Below, one piece after another: positions 21,476 through 33,100 of a stretch of DNA of 64,000 nt (position 1 is the stretch's first letter; the number at the start of each line of letters is the position of its first letter). A program made the position numbers and the translations under genes. The stretch spans positions 434,001 to 498,000 of the forward strand of contig JBCAQO010000014.1 of the NCBI GenBank assembly GCA_039111635.1, in the 5' to 3' direction. The notes under the pieces are model-generated. The model was not told the DNA's origin. It saw nothing but the letters and a program-made list of their open reading frames with translations, and did not search any database. Origin of the DNA: Heterobasidion occidentale (taxonomy: Eukaryota; Basidiomycota; Agaricomycetes; Russulales; Bondarzewiaceae).

Positions 21476-22447
21476 CAACGCCTCCGCGACCGATGACAGC
21501 GTTGGCTCAAGGAGACACAAGGCAGGAAACGAGAGGCGGAAGAAGACCAGGATACCCTGCGGACCTGGCATCGCCTACAGCTGCTGAGACAGGTGTACAA
21601 GAACCAGCAACGGCTGGTACATCGGCTGCCAGGACCAGAGGACCCCCTACCAGTAGTGGAAATCTGCACCCCGGAGAGTTGGAAGGACTAGGAGACGTGC
21701 TGCTCCAGCGTACCACCATCTCCGTGGTAATTCAGATGGCCACAGCGCTAGCCTTACAAAGGCTCGCTAACTTCTTTGCAGGACAACCAGGGAGCGAGAG
21801 CGACGACGTACCCCGATGCCTCGCTGACACGAGCGACCAGGTCAGACTTTTGGCCTATGCAGATGATCATCGGGCTGCCTCCTGGTATGCCCGAGGAAAT
21901 AATGGGGCTTACGCCTTACTCATTCACCCGGACGAGTTCTCCTCCTTCATCAATCTGGAACTCCTACCCGCCCTCATCTCGCGCTCCGATGCAGTTCACT
22001 CCTCCTACGCCCGTCCCGTTCGGATTGACCCATTCCGCATTCAACCATGGAACATCGAAGCCAGTAGGACAGTACCGGCTACAAGTAACCGAGACGCAAC
22101 CGTCCAGACAGAATATGTCTGGACCACGGTTCAATGACAGGCATGAAGGGATCGAGAGGCCCTTCCTCCCACATCGACAGGACAATCCACCGGGCAGGAC
22201 GCCGGAGGCAGCAATGAGGAACATCCTCCAAGGTACAGGAGGAACGAGGGACGAGGGAGCCAGAGGGCGAGGACAACCCTCCAACCCAGGCGAAGCAGTC
22301 CTAGAAGAACTCGACCAAGAGATTCACCGACTCCAAACCGTCCTCGAGATAATCGACCTGAAGGAGCGCATCCTCACATTGGTAGAAGAACTCCAATCCG
22401 CCAGCGCCCGACTCAGCGAACTACTGCCTGGACTCGAGCGGAACTAG
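21476..22447 (+). pseudogene. Element A accessory 3' ORF, second part (after B)
   Basis: Continues the ORF cut at 14358. Both frames seen in C are recognisable. In the shorter frame A has a TGA shortly after the join. The C-terminal part (LEELDQEIHRLQTVLEII ... SASARLSELLPGLERN) is a predicted leucine-rich coiled coil. Unlike C, the middle of A changes frame near 22140. Unknown function. Confidence 0.7.
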
Positions 22448-23449
22448 AGGCCTGGGACGAAGTCGAAGATGGCAATTACAACGACATCGACCCCTACTAC
22501 CGGCCGGATGAAGGATACGGGGATTACGGTGACATTGGCGGAGGATATTAGACCAGGGAGTTGAGGAACCCCTTGTCTTTAACAGGTAACGGAGAGGAAA
22601 GGACCCTCCGCACCACAGGTACCGGTTTCACGCACAGGACGCCGGAACGAACGTCCTGCATGACGTTAAACTGTGAAAAGATAAGAAGGCAGGGGAAGTA
22701 CCTGACCATTTGCGTTGCAGCCCTCCGGTCTCAAGACAAGGACAAGCATTCAACACTCTCGTTGTCAAGAGGTATTCTGACAAGCAAATCGGGTGTCCCG
22801 CTTGGATCCCCAGTTTTACAGGACCCTTTCCGCATTAGGAGGTCCTTAGGATTCACAACATAACCTTGGTACTGGTACATGAATGATGCAAGAATATTGG
22901 TGAGAAATCGTGTTGCATGTTCGCCGTTGGGGAACGGTGGACCATACCTCGCTGTCAAGGTCTGACAGGTGTCTTGGACGTCCCACTTTGGATCTCCAGT
23001 TTTACAGGGTCGTTTCCACATTAGGGGGCCTTATCAAGATGCAGGTACATAGTGGCCGCACTCCACTAGTAACCAAAACGGACAAATTACATCCACAACG
23101 ATGTAAAACTACGAAAGGCTCGGTCCGCAATGACAATAAACTAGTTACTGTCCGGAACGACGTTAAAGCTACCAAGACCCTCGGAGCGTGGTTGTATTCT
23201 GGCAGACGGTGGAAGGGAGGGCCTCCACCGTTGCGGAACCCTGCCGACTAGGTCGAGGCGCTTCCATATTCCATACGCCCTACAGTAAAAGAATATGGGG
23301 TCGACACGGTTCAATTCCGTGCGAGGGGTTTGGGGACATGGAGCGGGTCGTCAGTCATCCGACAAGACCACGACTACTCCATGGTGCTCCCATTCTACCC
23401 TTGAAGTCCGAAGCAAGGATTCCGCTTCAAGGGCCAGTCAAGAGGCAAC
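22448..23449 (+). repeat. Element A 3' tail, first part
   Basis: Noncoding. It carries four copies of the ~20-nt motif (starts 22655, 23091, 23123, 23150) and a tRNA T-arm-like hairpin at 23305-23321. It is cut by element C at 23449 (target duplication gcaac). Confidence 0.75.
23305..23321 (+). other. tRNA T-arm / RNA polymerase III B-box-like hairpin in A tail
   Basis: CACGG-TTCAATT-CCGTG: a 5-bp stem with a 7-nt loop as in a T-arm, and GGTTCAATTCC fits the B-box consensus. A 7-bp stem (catattc/gaatatg) lies just upstream. Copies occur in C (25858-25874, minus) and D (53224-53240, one stem mismatch). No acceptor stem was found, so it is not a complete tRNA gene. Confidence 0.55.
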
Positions 23450-24069
23450 TGTTACGAACTGCTCGTTCAGTAACCCAAGAGTAACAGGTTCTTCCCTAGG
23501 TCGCACAATGGACTGAGTGGTGGACGAAGTCTCGACTGTATCAGGCAACGATACAGGAGGGAATAATGATTGGCTCTAAGTTACACAGTGTGGTGACTGC
23601 GTAGGAACGAAGAGCTTCGTATTCGAAGATACGAATGAACGAAGAGAATAGACTGAAGATCCTCAGCCTATTCTATGGGCCTTATATACTGTATAGGGTA
23701 TAGGGTAAGAGTCCGTGTGCTTCTCCAGGTTTCCATCCTAGGAGAGCTGTGGCCGCCGTCTTTCTCTCCGGCGCCTACTCTTGTACTTCTCCAGTCGCAC
23801 TGATCCATCATGGTGCGACGAGGTGCTTACCCGTAAGCCCTAAGCCCATGGCATGTGAATACGCCTCTCATTACTGTGTGAACTCTGTGAGCCTCGTGTC
23901 CCTCCAATATAGCCTTTACCGATGTCTTGAAGAACCATCGGTATTGTCGGCTCCTAAGGACATGCCGAATACCTTGATGTACGCTCCGTAGTGGAGCCGC
24001 CTAGCATGTGATGCTTGATCCATCGGTTAGACACGGCCGCTAAGGGCCCCGATCGGTCAAGTCATAACA
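23450..24069 (-). repeat. Element C 3' LTR
   Basis: On the minus strand it begins TGTTATGACTTGACC and ends CGTAACA. Partner of 33652-34273. Confidence 0.92.
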
Positions 24070-26698
24070 TTACCCCCTTTCTAGGTCCCAACTCCTGAGG
24101 GGACTACTCGCTTGAGCAGAAACGAGCTTCATCGTCATTCCACATACAATTGCTTGCTGGTCGTCAAATAGATTGGGATGCGTCTTCCCAATATCGCTTC
24201 GTTTTCTGGGGCGAAGACCGACCTACGTCGTTTACAACGCCTAGGAGTTTTCCTTCTCCGTTGAGCTGTTTGATTTGAAGTTCGGGGCATAGCCACAATA
24301 CCCTGTCCCTTCTCCCGGTGTTCTTCCTTCACCGCACGTTTTGTGTGAGTACACTCCTAGAGTCAATAGGCAGCTACTCGACCAGGGCTCCCTGGTAGGT
24401 TTGATGAGCCAGTGTCATCTGGCGACGATGCAGAAAGGTGTCGTGCGAATGATTATAGGATGAAATAGAAACTCGTCTGTGGATGGGTGTGTGTCGTTCT
24501 TCTTCCAAAGTGCCGAAGGCCATGTCTCAGTGTTTCCAGGATAGATCTTCATCTCCTTGATCTCCGGTATCGAGGGGGACTCCAGGTGTGTGGGTTGATC
24601 GCTTTACAAAGGCTTAGGCCCACCAACCTATCAAGAATACGACATTTCTTGACTTGTTTCGAGTCCGGCAAGACCCCTTTGAAGATCCCTAACTCTGTCA
24701 GCCCCATACGGTGGCCTTGTCAGGTTAGAGATTGAGTGTTCGTCCAGAGTTTGTTTTTCACTAAGGGTATTGGACACGAGGTAAGGACTTTGAAGAATAG
24801 ACTTTGAACCCCATGGTCTCTTGAATAGATCATGGTATCCACCTTGACGGTAATTATGCGGGGTCAGCGTAAGGTATGTCCTGGTAGTTTAACGTCGTGC
24901 CGGACGTCCGTAGTTTTGGCGTCTTTGCGGACGTCCGCTAGTTTATCCTTAAGTCGTTGCGGACTGAGGCTAGTTTATACATAAGTCGTTGCGGACTGCC
25001 CTGCTAGTTTATGCCAAGGTCGTTGCGGACCTATCCATCTCCCAACGTAGGAGTACCTGTAAACAAGACAGCAGGCGTTTCTGCGCGCCGGAACATTCCT
25101 CGGTGATGCGCATAGGGCCGTAGACCAGTTCCTCCTTCTTGACAGGGTTCCCATTGAGGCAAGATGGTGACGGTTTATACTATATCAAACCGGATAACTT
25201 ATAGAGTTGCGAGAATAGACTTTAAGCCTATTTTGACACAACTCACATGGCCCTGTAGACAGAAGGGCAGCTCAGTTTATCGTCATGAAGGACGGCAACT
25301 AGTTTATAGTCATTGCGGACGTCCGCTATCGCCTGGCTTGAACCTCCCAAGCCTCGATAGATTTAATCCTCCGGGGTGAGGGTAGTTTAAGGTCATTTCG
25401 GACTGGTTGTTGCCCAAGGTCATGGACATCAACCACAACTCCCATGATTGAAGGAGCAAGTAGTTTATCGTCATTGCGGACTAGATCAACATTGTGGCGT
25501 CAACAACGATGTCGATCGACATCTCCTATGCTGAAAGGAGTGGTAGTTTAACGTCTTTGCGGACGCAGCAATGCCAAAACATATCTCATGTTTGGACACT
25601 GCTCATGACCCTGTAATGAAAGGGTAGTCCCAGTTTAACGCCATGGAGGGCGTCCGTAGTTTACCGTCGTTGCGGACACCCGTAGTTTTACATCGTCGCG
25701 GATGATAATACACGAGGCACGATCCCAGTTGCCTCTTGACTGGCCCTTGAAGCGGAATCCTTGCTTCGGACTTCAAGGGTAGAATGGGGCGCCATGGAGT
25801 AGTCGTGGTCTTGTCGTCGGAAGACTGACAACCCGCTCCATGTCCCCAAACCCCTCGCACGGAATTGAACCGTGTCGACCCCATATTCTTTTACTGTAGG
25901 GCGTATGGAATATGGAAGCGCCTCGACCTAGTCGGCAGGGTTCTGCAACGGTGGAGGCCCTCACTTCCACCGTCTGCCAGAATGCAACCACGCTCCGAGG
26001 GTCTTGGTAGCTTTAGCGTCGTTCCGGACGGTAACTAGTTTATCGTCATTGCGGACCAAGCCTTTCGTAGTTTTACATCGTTGCGGATGTCTCTTTTCTC
26101 CGTTTTGGATACTAATGGAGTGCGGCCATTAGTTCCTGCATCGCAGATAGGGTCCCCTAATGCGGAAACGACCCTGTAAAACCGGAGATCCAAAGTGGGA
26201 CGTCCAAGGCACCTGTCAGACCTTGACAGCGAGGTTGGTCCACCGTTCCCCAACGGCGGATATGCATCACGATTTCCCACCAATATTCATGCATCATTAC
26301 ATGTACCAGTTATGTTGTGAATCCTAAGGGCCTCCTAATGTGGAAAGGGCCCTGTAAAACTGGGGATCCAAGCGGGACGCCCGATTCGCTTGTCAGAATA
26401 CCTCTTGACAACGAGAGTGTTGAATGCTTGTCCTTCATCTTGAGACCGGAGGGCTGCAACGCGAAATGGTCAGGTACTTCCCCTGCCTTCTTATCTTTTC
26501 ACAGTTTAACGTCATGCAGGACGTTTGTTCCGGCGTCCTGTGCGTGAAACCGGTACCTGTGGTGCGGAGGGTCCTTTCCTCTCCGTCACCTTGTCTAATA
26601 TCCTCCACCAATGTCTCCGTAGTCTCCGTACCCTTCGTCTGGTCTGTAGTAGGGGTCGGTGTCGTCGTAGTTTATTGCCTTCGACTCGTCCCAGGCGT
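24070..26698 (-). repeat. Element C 3' tail with motif array
   Basis: About 2.6 kb between the accessory ORF and the 3' LTR, without a convincing gene. On the minus strand it repeats the ~20-nt motif (gtccgcaatgac...taaacta) as in A, with stem-loops between copies, and includes the T-arm-like hairpin at 25858-25874. Confidence 0.75.
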
Positions 26699-27973
26699 CT
26701 AGTTCCGCTCGAGTCCAGGAAGTAGTCCGTTGAGTCGGGCGCTGGCGGACTGGAGTTCTTCTACCAATGTGTGGATGCGCTCCTTCAACTCTATTATCTC
26801 GAGGACGGTTCGGAGTCGGCGAATCTCTTGGTCGAGTTCTTCTAGGACTGCTTCGCCTGGGTTGAAGGGTTGCCCTTGTTCTCTGGCTCCCTCGTCCCTC
26901 ATTCCTCCTGTACCTTGGAGGATGCTCCTCATTGCTGCCTCCTGCGTCCTGCCCGGTGGATTGTCCTGGCCGATATGGGAGGAAGGGCCTCTCGGTCTCT
27001 TCGTGCCTGTCGTTGGACCGTAGCCCCAGACATATTCGGTCTGGGTGGATGCGTCTCGACTACTTGTAGCCGGTACCGCTCTGCTAGCTTCGCTCCATGG
27101 TTGGACGCGGAATGGGTCAGTCCGAACGGGATGGGCGTGACTTGGATGTCCTGTGTCGGTGCGCGAGATGAGGGCGGGTAGGAGCTCCAGATTGATGAAG
27201 GAGGAGAACTCGTCCGGATGAATGAGTAGGGCGTAAGCCCCATTATTTCCTCGGGCGTACCAGGAGGCGGCCCTATGATCATCTGCATAGGCCAGAAGCC
27301 TGACCTGGTCGCTCGCGTTAGCGAGACGTCGGGGTATGTCGTCGCTCTCGCTCCCTGGTTGCCCTGCAAAGAAGTTAGCGAGCCTTTGTAAGGCTAACGC
27401 TGTGGCCATCTGAATTACCGCGGAGATGGTGGTGCGCTGGAGCAGTGCATCTCCTAGCCCTTCCAACTCTCCGGGGTGCAGATCTCGACTACTGGCAGGG
27501 GGCCCTCTGGTCCCGGCAGCTGATGTACCAGCCGTTGCTGGTTCTTGTACACTTCTCTCAGCAACTGTAGGCGATGCCAGGTCCGCAGGGTTTCCTGGTC
27601 TTCTTTCGCCTCTTGTTTCCTGCCTCGTGTCTCCTTGAGCCAACGCTGCCGTCGATCGCGGAGGCGTTGACGGAGTAGGTCTTCCTTCTTCTTGACGTCC
27701 TTCATTGTGCTCGTCATGAGCTCCCTCAAACCGTGGTGAGGTTCGAGGACCCGTTCGACCTTCGATGGCGAGCGCGGTTTGGCGGACAATGATTGGTATG
27801 GGAATTCCTTCTGGAGTCGCTGGGCGGCTGCTTCGGCTAGGGCGTCCAGTGTCGGGGTTGGCCACGGCCAGAATGATGTCTGGCGAGGGGTTTCTTGAAG
27901 GGGAGGAGGTAGTCCCGTCATCGATGAGCATGGCACGTCCAGGGGAGTAATCAAGGGAGGAGTGGTCGGACAT
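26699..27973 (-). CDS. Element C accessory 3' ORF (424 residues, unknown function)
   Basis: An intact frame starting 60 nt after the pol stop: MSDHSSLDYSPGRAMLIDDG at the start and NGLLPGLERN at the end. Residues ~1-160 are Pro/Arg/Thr-rich and look disordered. Residues ~160-270 look folded (ALLQRTTISAVIQMATALAL, WYARGNNGAYALLIHPDEFS). The end is a coiled coil (~350-420). No zinc knuckle, signal peptide or membrane segment is seen, so it is not a typical env. It survives as an open frame although pol of the same copy is broken. A second ORF overlaps its first half in another frame. I do not recognise a family; a role as a structural or packaging cofactor would be guesswork. Confidence 0.7.
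   Translation of the reverse strand: MSDHSSLDYSPGRAMLIDDGTTSSPSRNPSPDIILAVANPDTGRPSRSSRPATPEGIPIPIIVRQTALAIEGRTGPRTSPRFEGAHDEHNEGRQEEGRPTPSTPPRSTAALAQGDTRQETRGERRPGNPADLASPTVAERSVQEPATAGTSAAGTRGPPASSRDLHPGELEGLGDALLQRTTISAVIQMATALALQRLANFFAGQPGSESDDIPRRLANASDQVRLLAYADDHRAASWYARGNNGAYALLIHPDEFSSFINLELLPALISRTDTGHPSHAHPVRTDPFRVQPWSEASRAVPATSSRDASTQTEYVWGYGPTTGTKRPRGPSSHIGQDNPPGRTQEAAMRSILQGTGGMRDEGAREQGQPFNPGEAVLEELDQEIRRLRTVLEIIELKERIHTLVEELQSASARLNGLLPGLERN
27454..27954 (-). CDS. Overlapping ORF in element C (166 residues), alternative frame
   Basis: Lies entirely inside the accessory ORF but in a different frame, with a non-ATG first codon in the track (TTG). The product is rich in Arg/Gln/Lys/Leu and predicted helical (KKKEDLLRQRLRDRRQRWL), unlike the disordered product of the overlapped frame. 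Comparing A with C, many differences in the region after about codon 42 are synonymous in this frame (for example TTA/CTA, GAG/GAA, CGT/CGA, CCG/CCA) but change the residue in the longer frame, which suggests this frame is the constrained one there. Confidence 0.5.
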   Translation of the reverse strand: MITPLDVPCSSMTGLPPPLQETPRQTSFWPWPTPTLDALAEAAAQRLQKEFPYQSLSAKPRSPSKVERVLEPHHGLRELMTSTMKDVKKKEDLLRQRLRDRRQRWLKETRGRKQEAKEDQETLRTWHRLQLLREVYKNQQRLVHQLPGPEGPLPVVEICTPESWKG

Positions 27974-28032
27974 GTACTGGGGAGGATTCTTGCTTTGAAA
28001 GAGGGAGGGATGTCTCCCTTTTTTATATCTTT

Positions 28033-28608
28033 CTAAAGCCTAATCGCCGCTGGTCGGGGTTTATCTGGGTAGCTTTCGTGGAATTCACGAAGCGCCTCGT
28101 CGGCCGTATCTTTGAGGAGGGCAAAGGGTTCCCAAGTGTTATCGGCCTCGGAGTATCCGACCCACTTGACAAGGTACTTGGTCCCTCATCCCTGGCGTCT
28201 TGAATCTAGAATGGCCTCCACTTCGTAGTGCTCTTCTTCATTCAGGATCTCTGGGGCAGGTCTGGGGAAGTTCCTTCCGTGGGCCTCTGTCTCATGATAT
28301 TCCGTGAGTATGGAGGCATGAAATACTGGGTGTATCTTCCACGTTTCGGGTATTTTCAGCCGATAAGCTAGAGGACCGATTCTTTCGGTCACTGAAAAGG
28401 GGCCATAGCGTCGAGGTGCTAGCTTGAACTTCGGATGAGTCGTCCGAATATGGGTTCCTTCTAACCAAACTTGGGTTCCTACTTCCCACTGTGGGAGCTT
28501 CCTGTGCAGGTCCCGGTCCTTGGCGTGCTGCGCTGCTATTTGTAGACTTGCGGCCGCATCTTCTTGGACTTCTTTGATTAGCTGCAAACGTTCAGTCACT
28601 GCGGGCAC
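28033..28608 (-). pseudogene. Element C integrase C-terminal region and chromodomain
   Basis: Aligns with 13427-13995 of A: GPF region (RYGPFSVTERIG), then EVEAILDSRRQG followed by a TGA at 28186-28188 where A has CGA. Beyond it the chromodomain sequence continues (VKWVGYSEADNTWEP) to a TAG at 28033. Confidence 0.8.
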
Positions 28609-28616
28609 CTTGGTTT

Positions 28617-29216
28617 CTAGAGCTGAGTCGACCGAATATGGTGGATTGAACCCATAAAGGATTTCAAACGGCGACTTCCAGTGGAGGAGTGTCTTCGGGT
28701 ATTGTGGGAGAATTCTGCGAAGGGGATCAAGTCTACCCAGTTATCTTGATGGTAGTTGCAGAAAACTCGCAGGAATTGCTCGATCTCTTGGTTTACCCGT
28801 TCTATTTCTCCGTCCGTTTGGGGATGGTAAGCCGTGCTGAGGGCAGGGGTAATTCCCATTCCTTTCCATAGTTCCCTTGTGAACTTTGCCGCAAATTGAG
28901 GACCTCTGTCAGACACCACTTTGGTTGGTAAACCATGTCGTTTGAACACATTGTCCTGGAAGAGCGTCGTGGTTTCTTCGGCCGTGATTGTCTTCTTGCA
29001 CGGGGTTATGACTATTCCTTTTGACAGACCCTGATCGACTACCACGTTGATCGAGTCGTAGCCTCTGCTTTCCGGGAGGTCTGTCACGAAGTCGGTGGAG
29101 ATAAAACGCCAGGGGACGTTTGTGGTTTCCAGCGGTTGGATCGGTGGATGGGTCCTATGGGAAGGTTCTTGGTAGATTGGCAGACTGCGCATCCATCCAC
29201 ATATGCGGTTGTACAA
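28617..29216 (-). pseudogene. Element C integrase catalytic core
   Basis: DDE residues are intact: STDFVTDLP, VSDRGPQFAAKF, ERVNQEIEQF. The frame breaks after HSSTGS near 28677 because one A is missing relative to A (a short A run). A further break lies upstream, where the zinc domain is split. Confidence 0.82.
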
Positions 29217-29258
29217 ATTTGGTCATGCTTGACCACCAGTAATGGCGTTGGACCAATT

Positions 29259-30151
29259 CTAAGGTCTTTGCTCGGCCCGGGTGTCCTGTCGCCATAGTCT
29301 CAAGGTGCGTTTGACGATCATTCGTCGAAGGAGGTCGTCCTTTGGGACACATATGTAACCGTCGCGTCTTGTGATGCCCTCTTCATGTGTCCATTTTCCT
29401 AGGTCGCCCTTCATTGCGTTTGGACCTTTTCCAGCAGTTTTTCTGAGGGCGACATCAACCAGCAAATCGTGTTCCGAGCGCGGAGTGTTGAATAAGGGAG
29501 AGGATGTCCGAGGATACGAGTTCTGTTGTTTGACGTGTATGCCTTCGCTTGGCTCTACTAGAGTTTTGCTGGACTCGGTGAAAAATCTGGACGGGAGTAG
29601 AGTCTGTGCCTTGTTATCAGATTCCACCCCCTCACTAAGGTCTGGACGCCTGGACAGAGCATCGGCATGATTAGTAGTTCCGGCCTTGTAACTGAGCTGG
29701 AAGTCAAATCGGGACAAAAACAGACTCCAGCGCGCTTGTCGCCTTGACAGGTCGCGCGCCGTCTTAAAGTGTTCTAGGTTTTTATGGTCCGTCCAGACCC
29801 CAAAGGGATGTCGAGCGCCTTCGAGGTAGTGTTTCCAGTGTTCCAGTGCTTTGATGATGGCGAGGAGTTCGCGATCATGCACGTCGTAATTTCGTTCGGC
29901 TGGTGAGAACGATCCTGAGAGGTATGCAACAGGGTGCCAGTCGTTATCAGGTCCTTCCTGTAAGAGGACTGCACCATATGCTGCGAGGGAAGCGTCGGTA
30001 ACAAGCCGGTAAGGACGCATCGGGTCAGGGTACAACAGGACGGGTCGGCTGATGAAGGTTTCTTCAGTCGATCAAACGCCTGTTGGCACTCCGTGGTCCA
30101 GTCCCATTTCACATCCTTCTTCGTGAGGTCATGCAGGGGCCGAGCGATCAA
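29259..30151 (-). pseudogene. Element C RNase H and integrase zinc domain
   Basis: LVTDASLAAYGAVL, VHDRELLAIIKAL, WTDHKNLEHF and NHADALSRRPD identify RNase H. A single missing base near 30060 separates it from the RT connection (30151-30060), and another break within the HHCC domain near 29300 interrupts the entry to integrase. Confidence 0.82.
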
Positions 30152-30172
30152 AGAGAATTTATCAATGAATCG

Positions 30173-33100
30173 TCAGTAGAAGTTCCCTAAGCCTAAGAAA
30201 GAGCGGATGTCGCGAACTGTGCGTGGGATGGGCCATTCCTGGATAGCTTCAATCTTCGAGTCTTCCATAGCGACGTGGTCTTTTGAGATCGTGTACCCAA
30301 GGTAATTCAGCTTCTCCTTGTGGAACTCGCACTTCTCTGGTTTGAGGTAAAGATCGTTGTCGCGCAGGATTTGGAGGACTCGCCGAAGAATCACAATGTG
30401 TTCCGCTGTGGTCTTCGTGAAGATGAGGATGTTGTCCATATATACCGCTATTTTCCGGGCCAGGATGAGTTCTTGGAAGATCATGTTCATCATGGCTTGG
30501 AAGGTTCCCGGGGAATTACAGAGCCCAAAGAACATTACTGTAGGTTCGAAGAGTCCCAAGGGTGTGACGAAGGCCGCCTTGGACTCGTCTCCTTCCTTGA
30601 TGCGCACGTTGTTATATCCCCACCAAACATCGAGCTTTGAGAACACCGTTGCGCCTTTAATGATATCCAATAGTTCTTGGATTAATGGCAGGGGGGTGAC
30701 ATCTCGAATGGTGTGTTCGTTAAGGTGGCGATAGTCTTGTACCGGACGGAGCTTCCCATCTTTCTTGCTTATGAAAAAGAACGAGGCCGCGCTGTGTGCT
30801 GTTGACCGACATATTGTTCCTCTGGAAAGGTGCTCCTTGACGAACTTCCCTAACTTGTCATGCTTTTCTGGGCTCAGGGGAAATATCCGCGGGGCCTGGG
30901 GTACAAAAGACGGTTTGAGGTTTATCGCGTGGTCCCATATTGTATGTTGGGGGAGCCTCTGCGATCGTCGTTCGCTGAAGATGTCGAGGTAAGAATGATA
31001 TTCTGTCGGCACCCGACCTTTCAAGTCGGTAGTGTCGATTTCTTCCTCCAGGTCTTCGTCAAAGCTTGCGAACCCCGAGGGTTCTGGAGCTACCTTCCTA
31101 ATGACGGGTTCTCCTGCGCTATCCATTGCGGAGGAGTCAGACGGTGTTTGCGCTTCTTTAGCGACTTTTCTTGAAGCTTCGCCCTGGGTTGCTTTTTGCT
31201 GAGCTTGCCGGTGTTCCTTCCTTTCGGCTACTTGTTCTTCGAGCCACTCCCGAGCCTTACGTTGTCGGGATTTGTGCTCGAGTAGTTCCATGAACCGAGT
31301 TTTCCATTCCTTCGCGGGTACTTGGCTCCATTGTTCTTTAGTCCAAGTCCACGAAGGTCCTACCGGTTCGGAGACAAGATGCGGTTTCGTCCGCTGAGGA
31401 ACCTTGTCACCGCGTAGTTTCGCTAGCCATGCCTTCTTGGTAGGCTCTTCCCTTGCCTTGGTAAACCCATATGGTTGTCGGCAATCTCTGGGGCAACGAT
31501 CAAAGTGTACTTCACGGCGCCTCCACCCGATGGAGGGGTCGTGGTATTTCAACCAATCCGTTCCTAGGAGCATGTCGTCTTTTCCTAGATTGGTGATGAA
31601 CATCTGGACGCGTTCAGTGTGAGTTCTCCCTCGTCTATCCTTGACGGTGAGATTCGCGTCTAGACCTCGTCGAATGAGGCCTGCTTTGTTGATGGTGTCA
31701 TCGACGTTGCGAACGCGGATGGGGCGGTTTAAAGGATAGGTGGGGAGATTGTGCTTCCGTACCCACTCTTCATTTACCAGGATCCCTTCGCATGCTGAGT
31801 TGATGGCGGCTCTGGCTCCAGCGCTTCTTCCTTGAGTTGTTAATCGCACGTCAAGTCGAATGGGGGTAATAATGTGACTGTTCATTGCTCCGATTCGAAT
31901 ATATGACGGGGAATCATACTCGAGTTTCCTCGACCCTCTCTCTTCGGCTGGTGAAGGAGAGGTCAGGAAAATCCTCTGCCAGATCCACCAACATTTGCCT
32001 TGCTCGGCCTTTCCTACTCCTTGGAAGAGCGCTCGGACGCCATTAATATCACTGATGGGTCCGTTGCTTCGTCGTCTGTTAGGCGGTACGTAGCGCTCTC
32101 CATCGCTCGGGCGTGATCCTCCCCTTCTCGCGGAAGGGTCCTCACGTTCCACCGAATTACCAGGTTGTGGTACCCGACGGTGGTGGCCATGAGAACTCCC
32201 CTCCTCCAGTCCTCGATGTAGTCGCGCATCGTCTCCCACCGGGGATTCTTGCTCGTCTTCATCCTCCATGTCTGCAGCGCGAGTTCGTCTACCTCCTCTG
32301 CCCATCGGCTTGCGCAGATTTCCTCGAGACGGGGGAATGCCTCTACGAGGGGAACGACAGTCAGCTATCCCATGCCCTGGTTTTCCGCAATTGTAGCAGG
32401 AAAAGGGAGCAGGTCTCTTGCCATCGTATACACGCTTATTCCGACTGGCGTCTCTTTTGCGAGAGGCATCAATATCCATGTCGACCACCTGGTTGTTCAT
32501 TCTGCGAGGGGCGGTGGTAGAGTTATAACGATGAGCTGGTTGGAGGTGAAAGCGGTTGAGGAAGTCGCTTCGGAATGAGGTGGAGTTGGCGAGGATCGCC
32601 TTTTGAGCACTTCGGGCTCTCAAGCGTCCATCTATTTCACAGGCAGTGTTAACCCAGTCTTGGATTGTGTCTTTCGGCGGAGTTTCTTTGTCATAGATCT
32701 TGTCCATGACTCTCGAATCGAGCCCCCTCTGGAAGTAGGGAACTTGTTCCCTGTCGGTGATGTCGGCGTCGGCGGCTATAAGGATGAATTGGTTTGAATA
32801 TTCATCCACCGTCATCTTCCCCTGAGAGAAAGACATGAGGGCGCTTCGGGCCTTGTCCGTGAGGTTCGTTTCCTTGAACTGGAGTTTAAACTTGACAAGG
32901 AAGTCGTCCCAAGTCCCTACGGTCTTGGGGGGGGTCGCCCCTACTGTCTTCTTTAGGAAACTTTCCGCCCATACGCCGGCCATCCCATATCTCATGCAAG
33001 AGAGAGCGAGAGAAACTTTGTCCGAATCCGTCTTGTATCGGTCTGGTTCTGCTGTAAAAAGGAGGAGGCAATTCATGATGAATTTCTGTGATTGTGTTCG

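Noticed and set aside
23245..23330. Complete tRNA gene
   Set aside because: Only the T-arm and a neighbouring stem could be built; the sequence after the T-arm (cgagggg) has no partner at the right distance for an acceptor stem.
26699..27973. env-like gene in A/C making the element an errantivirus
   Set aside because: No signal peptide, membrane segment or furin-like site in the accessory ORF.
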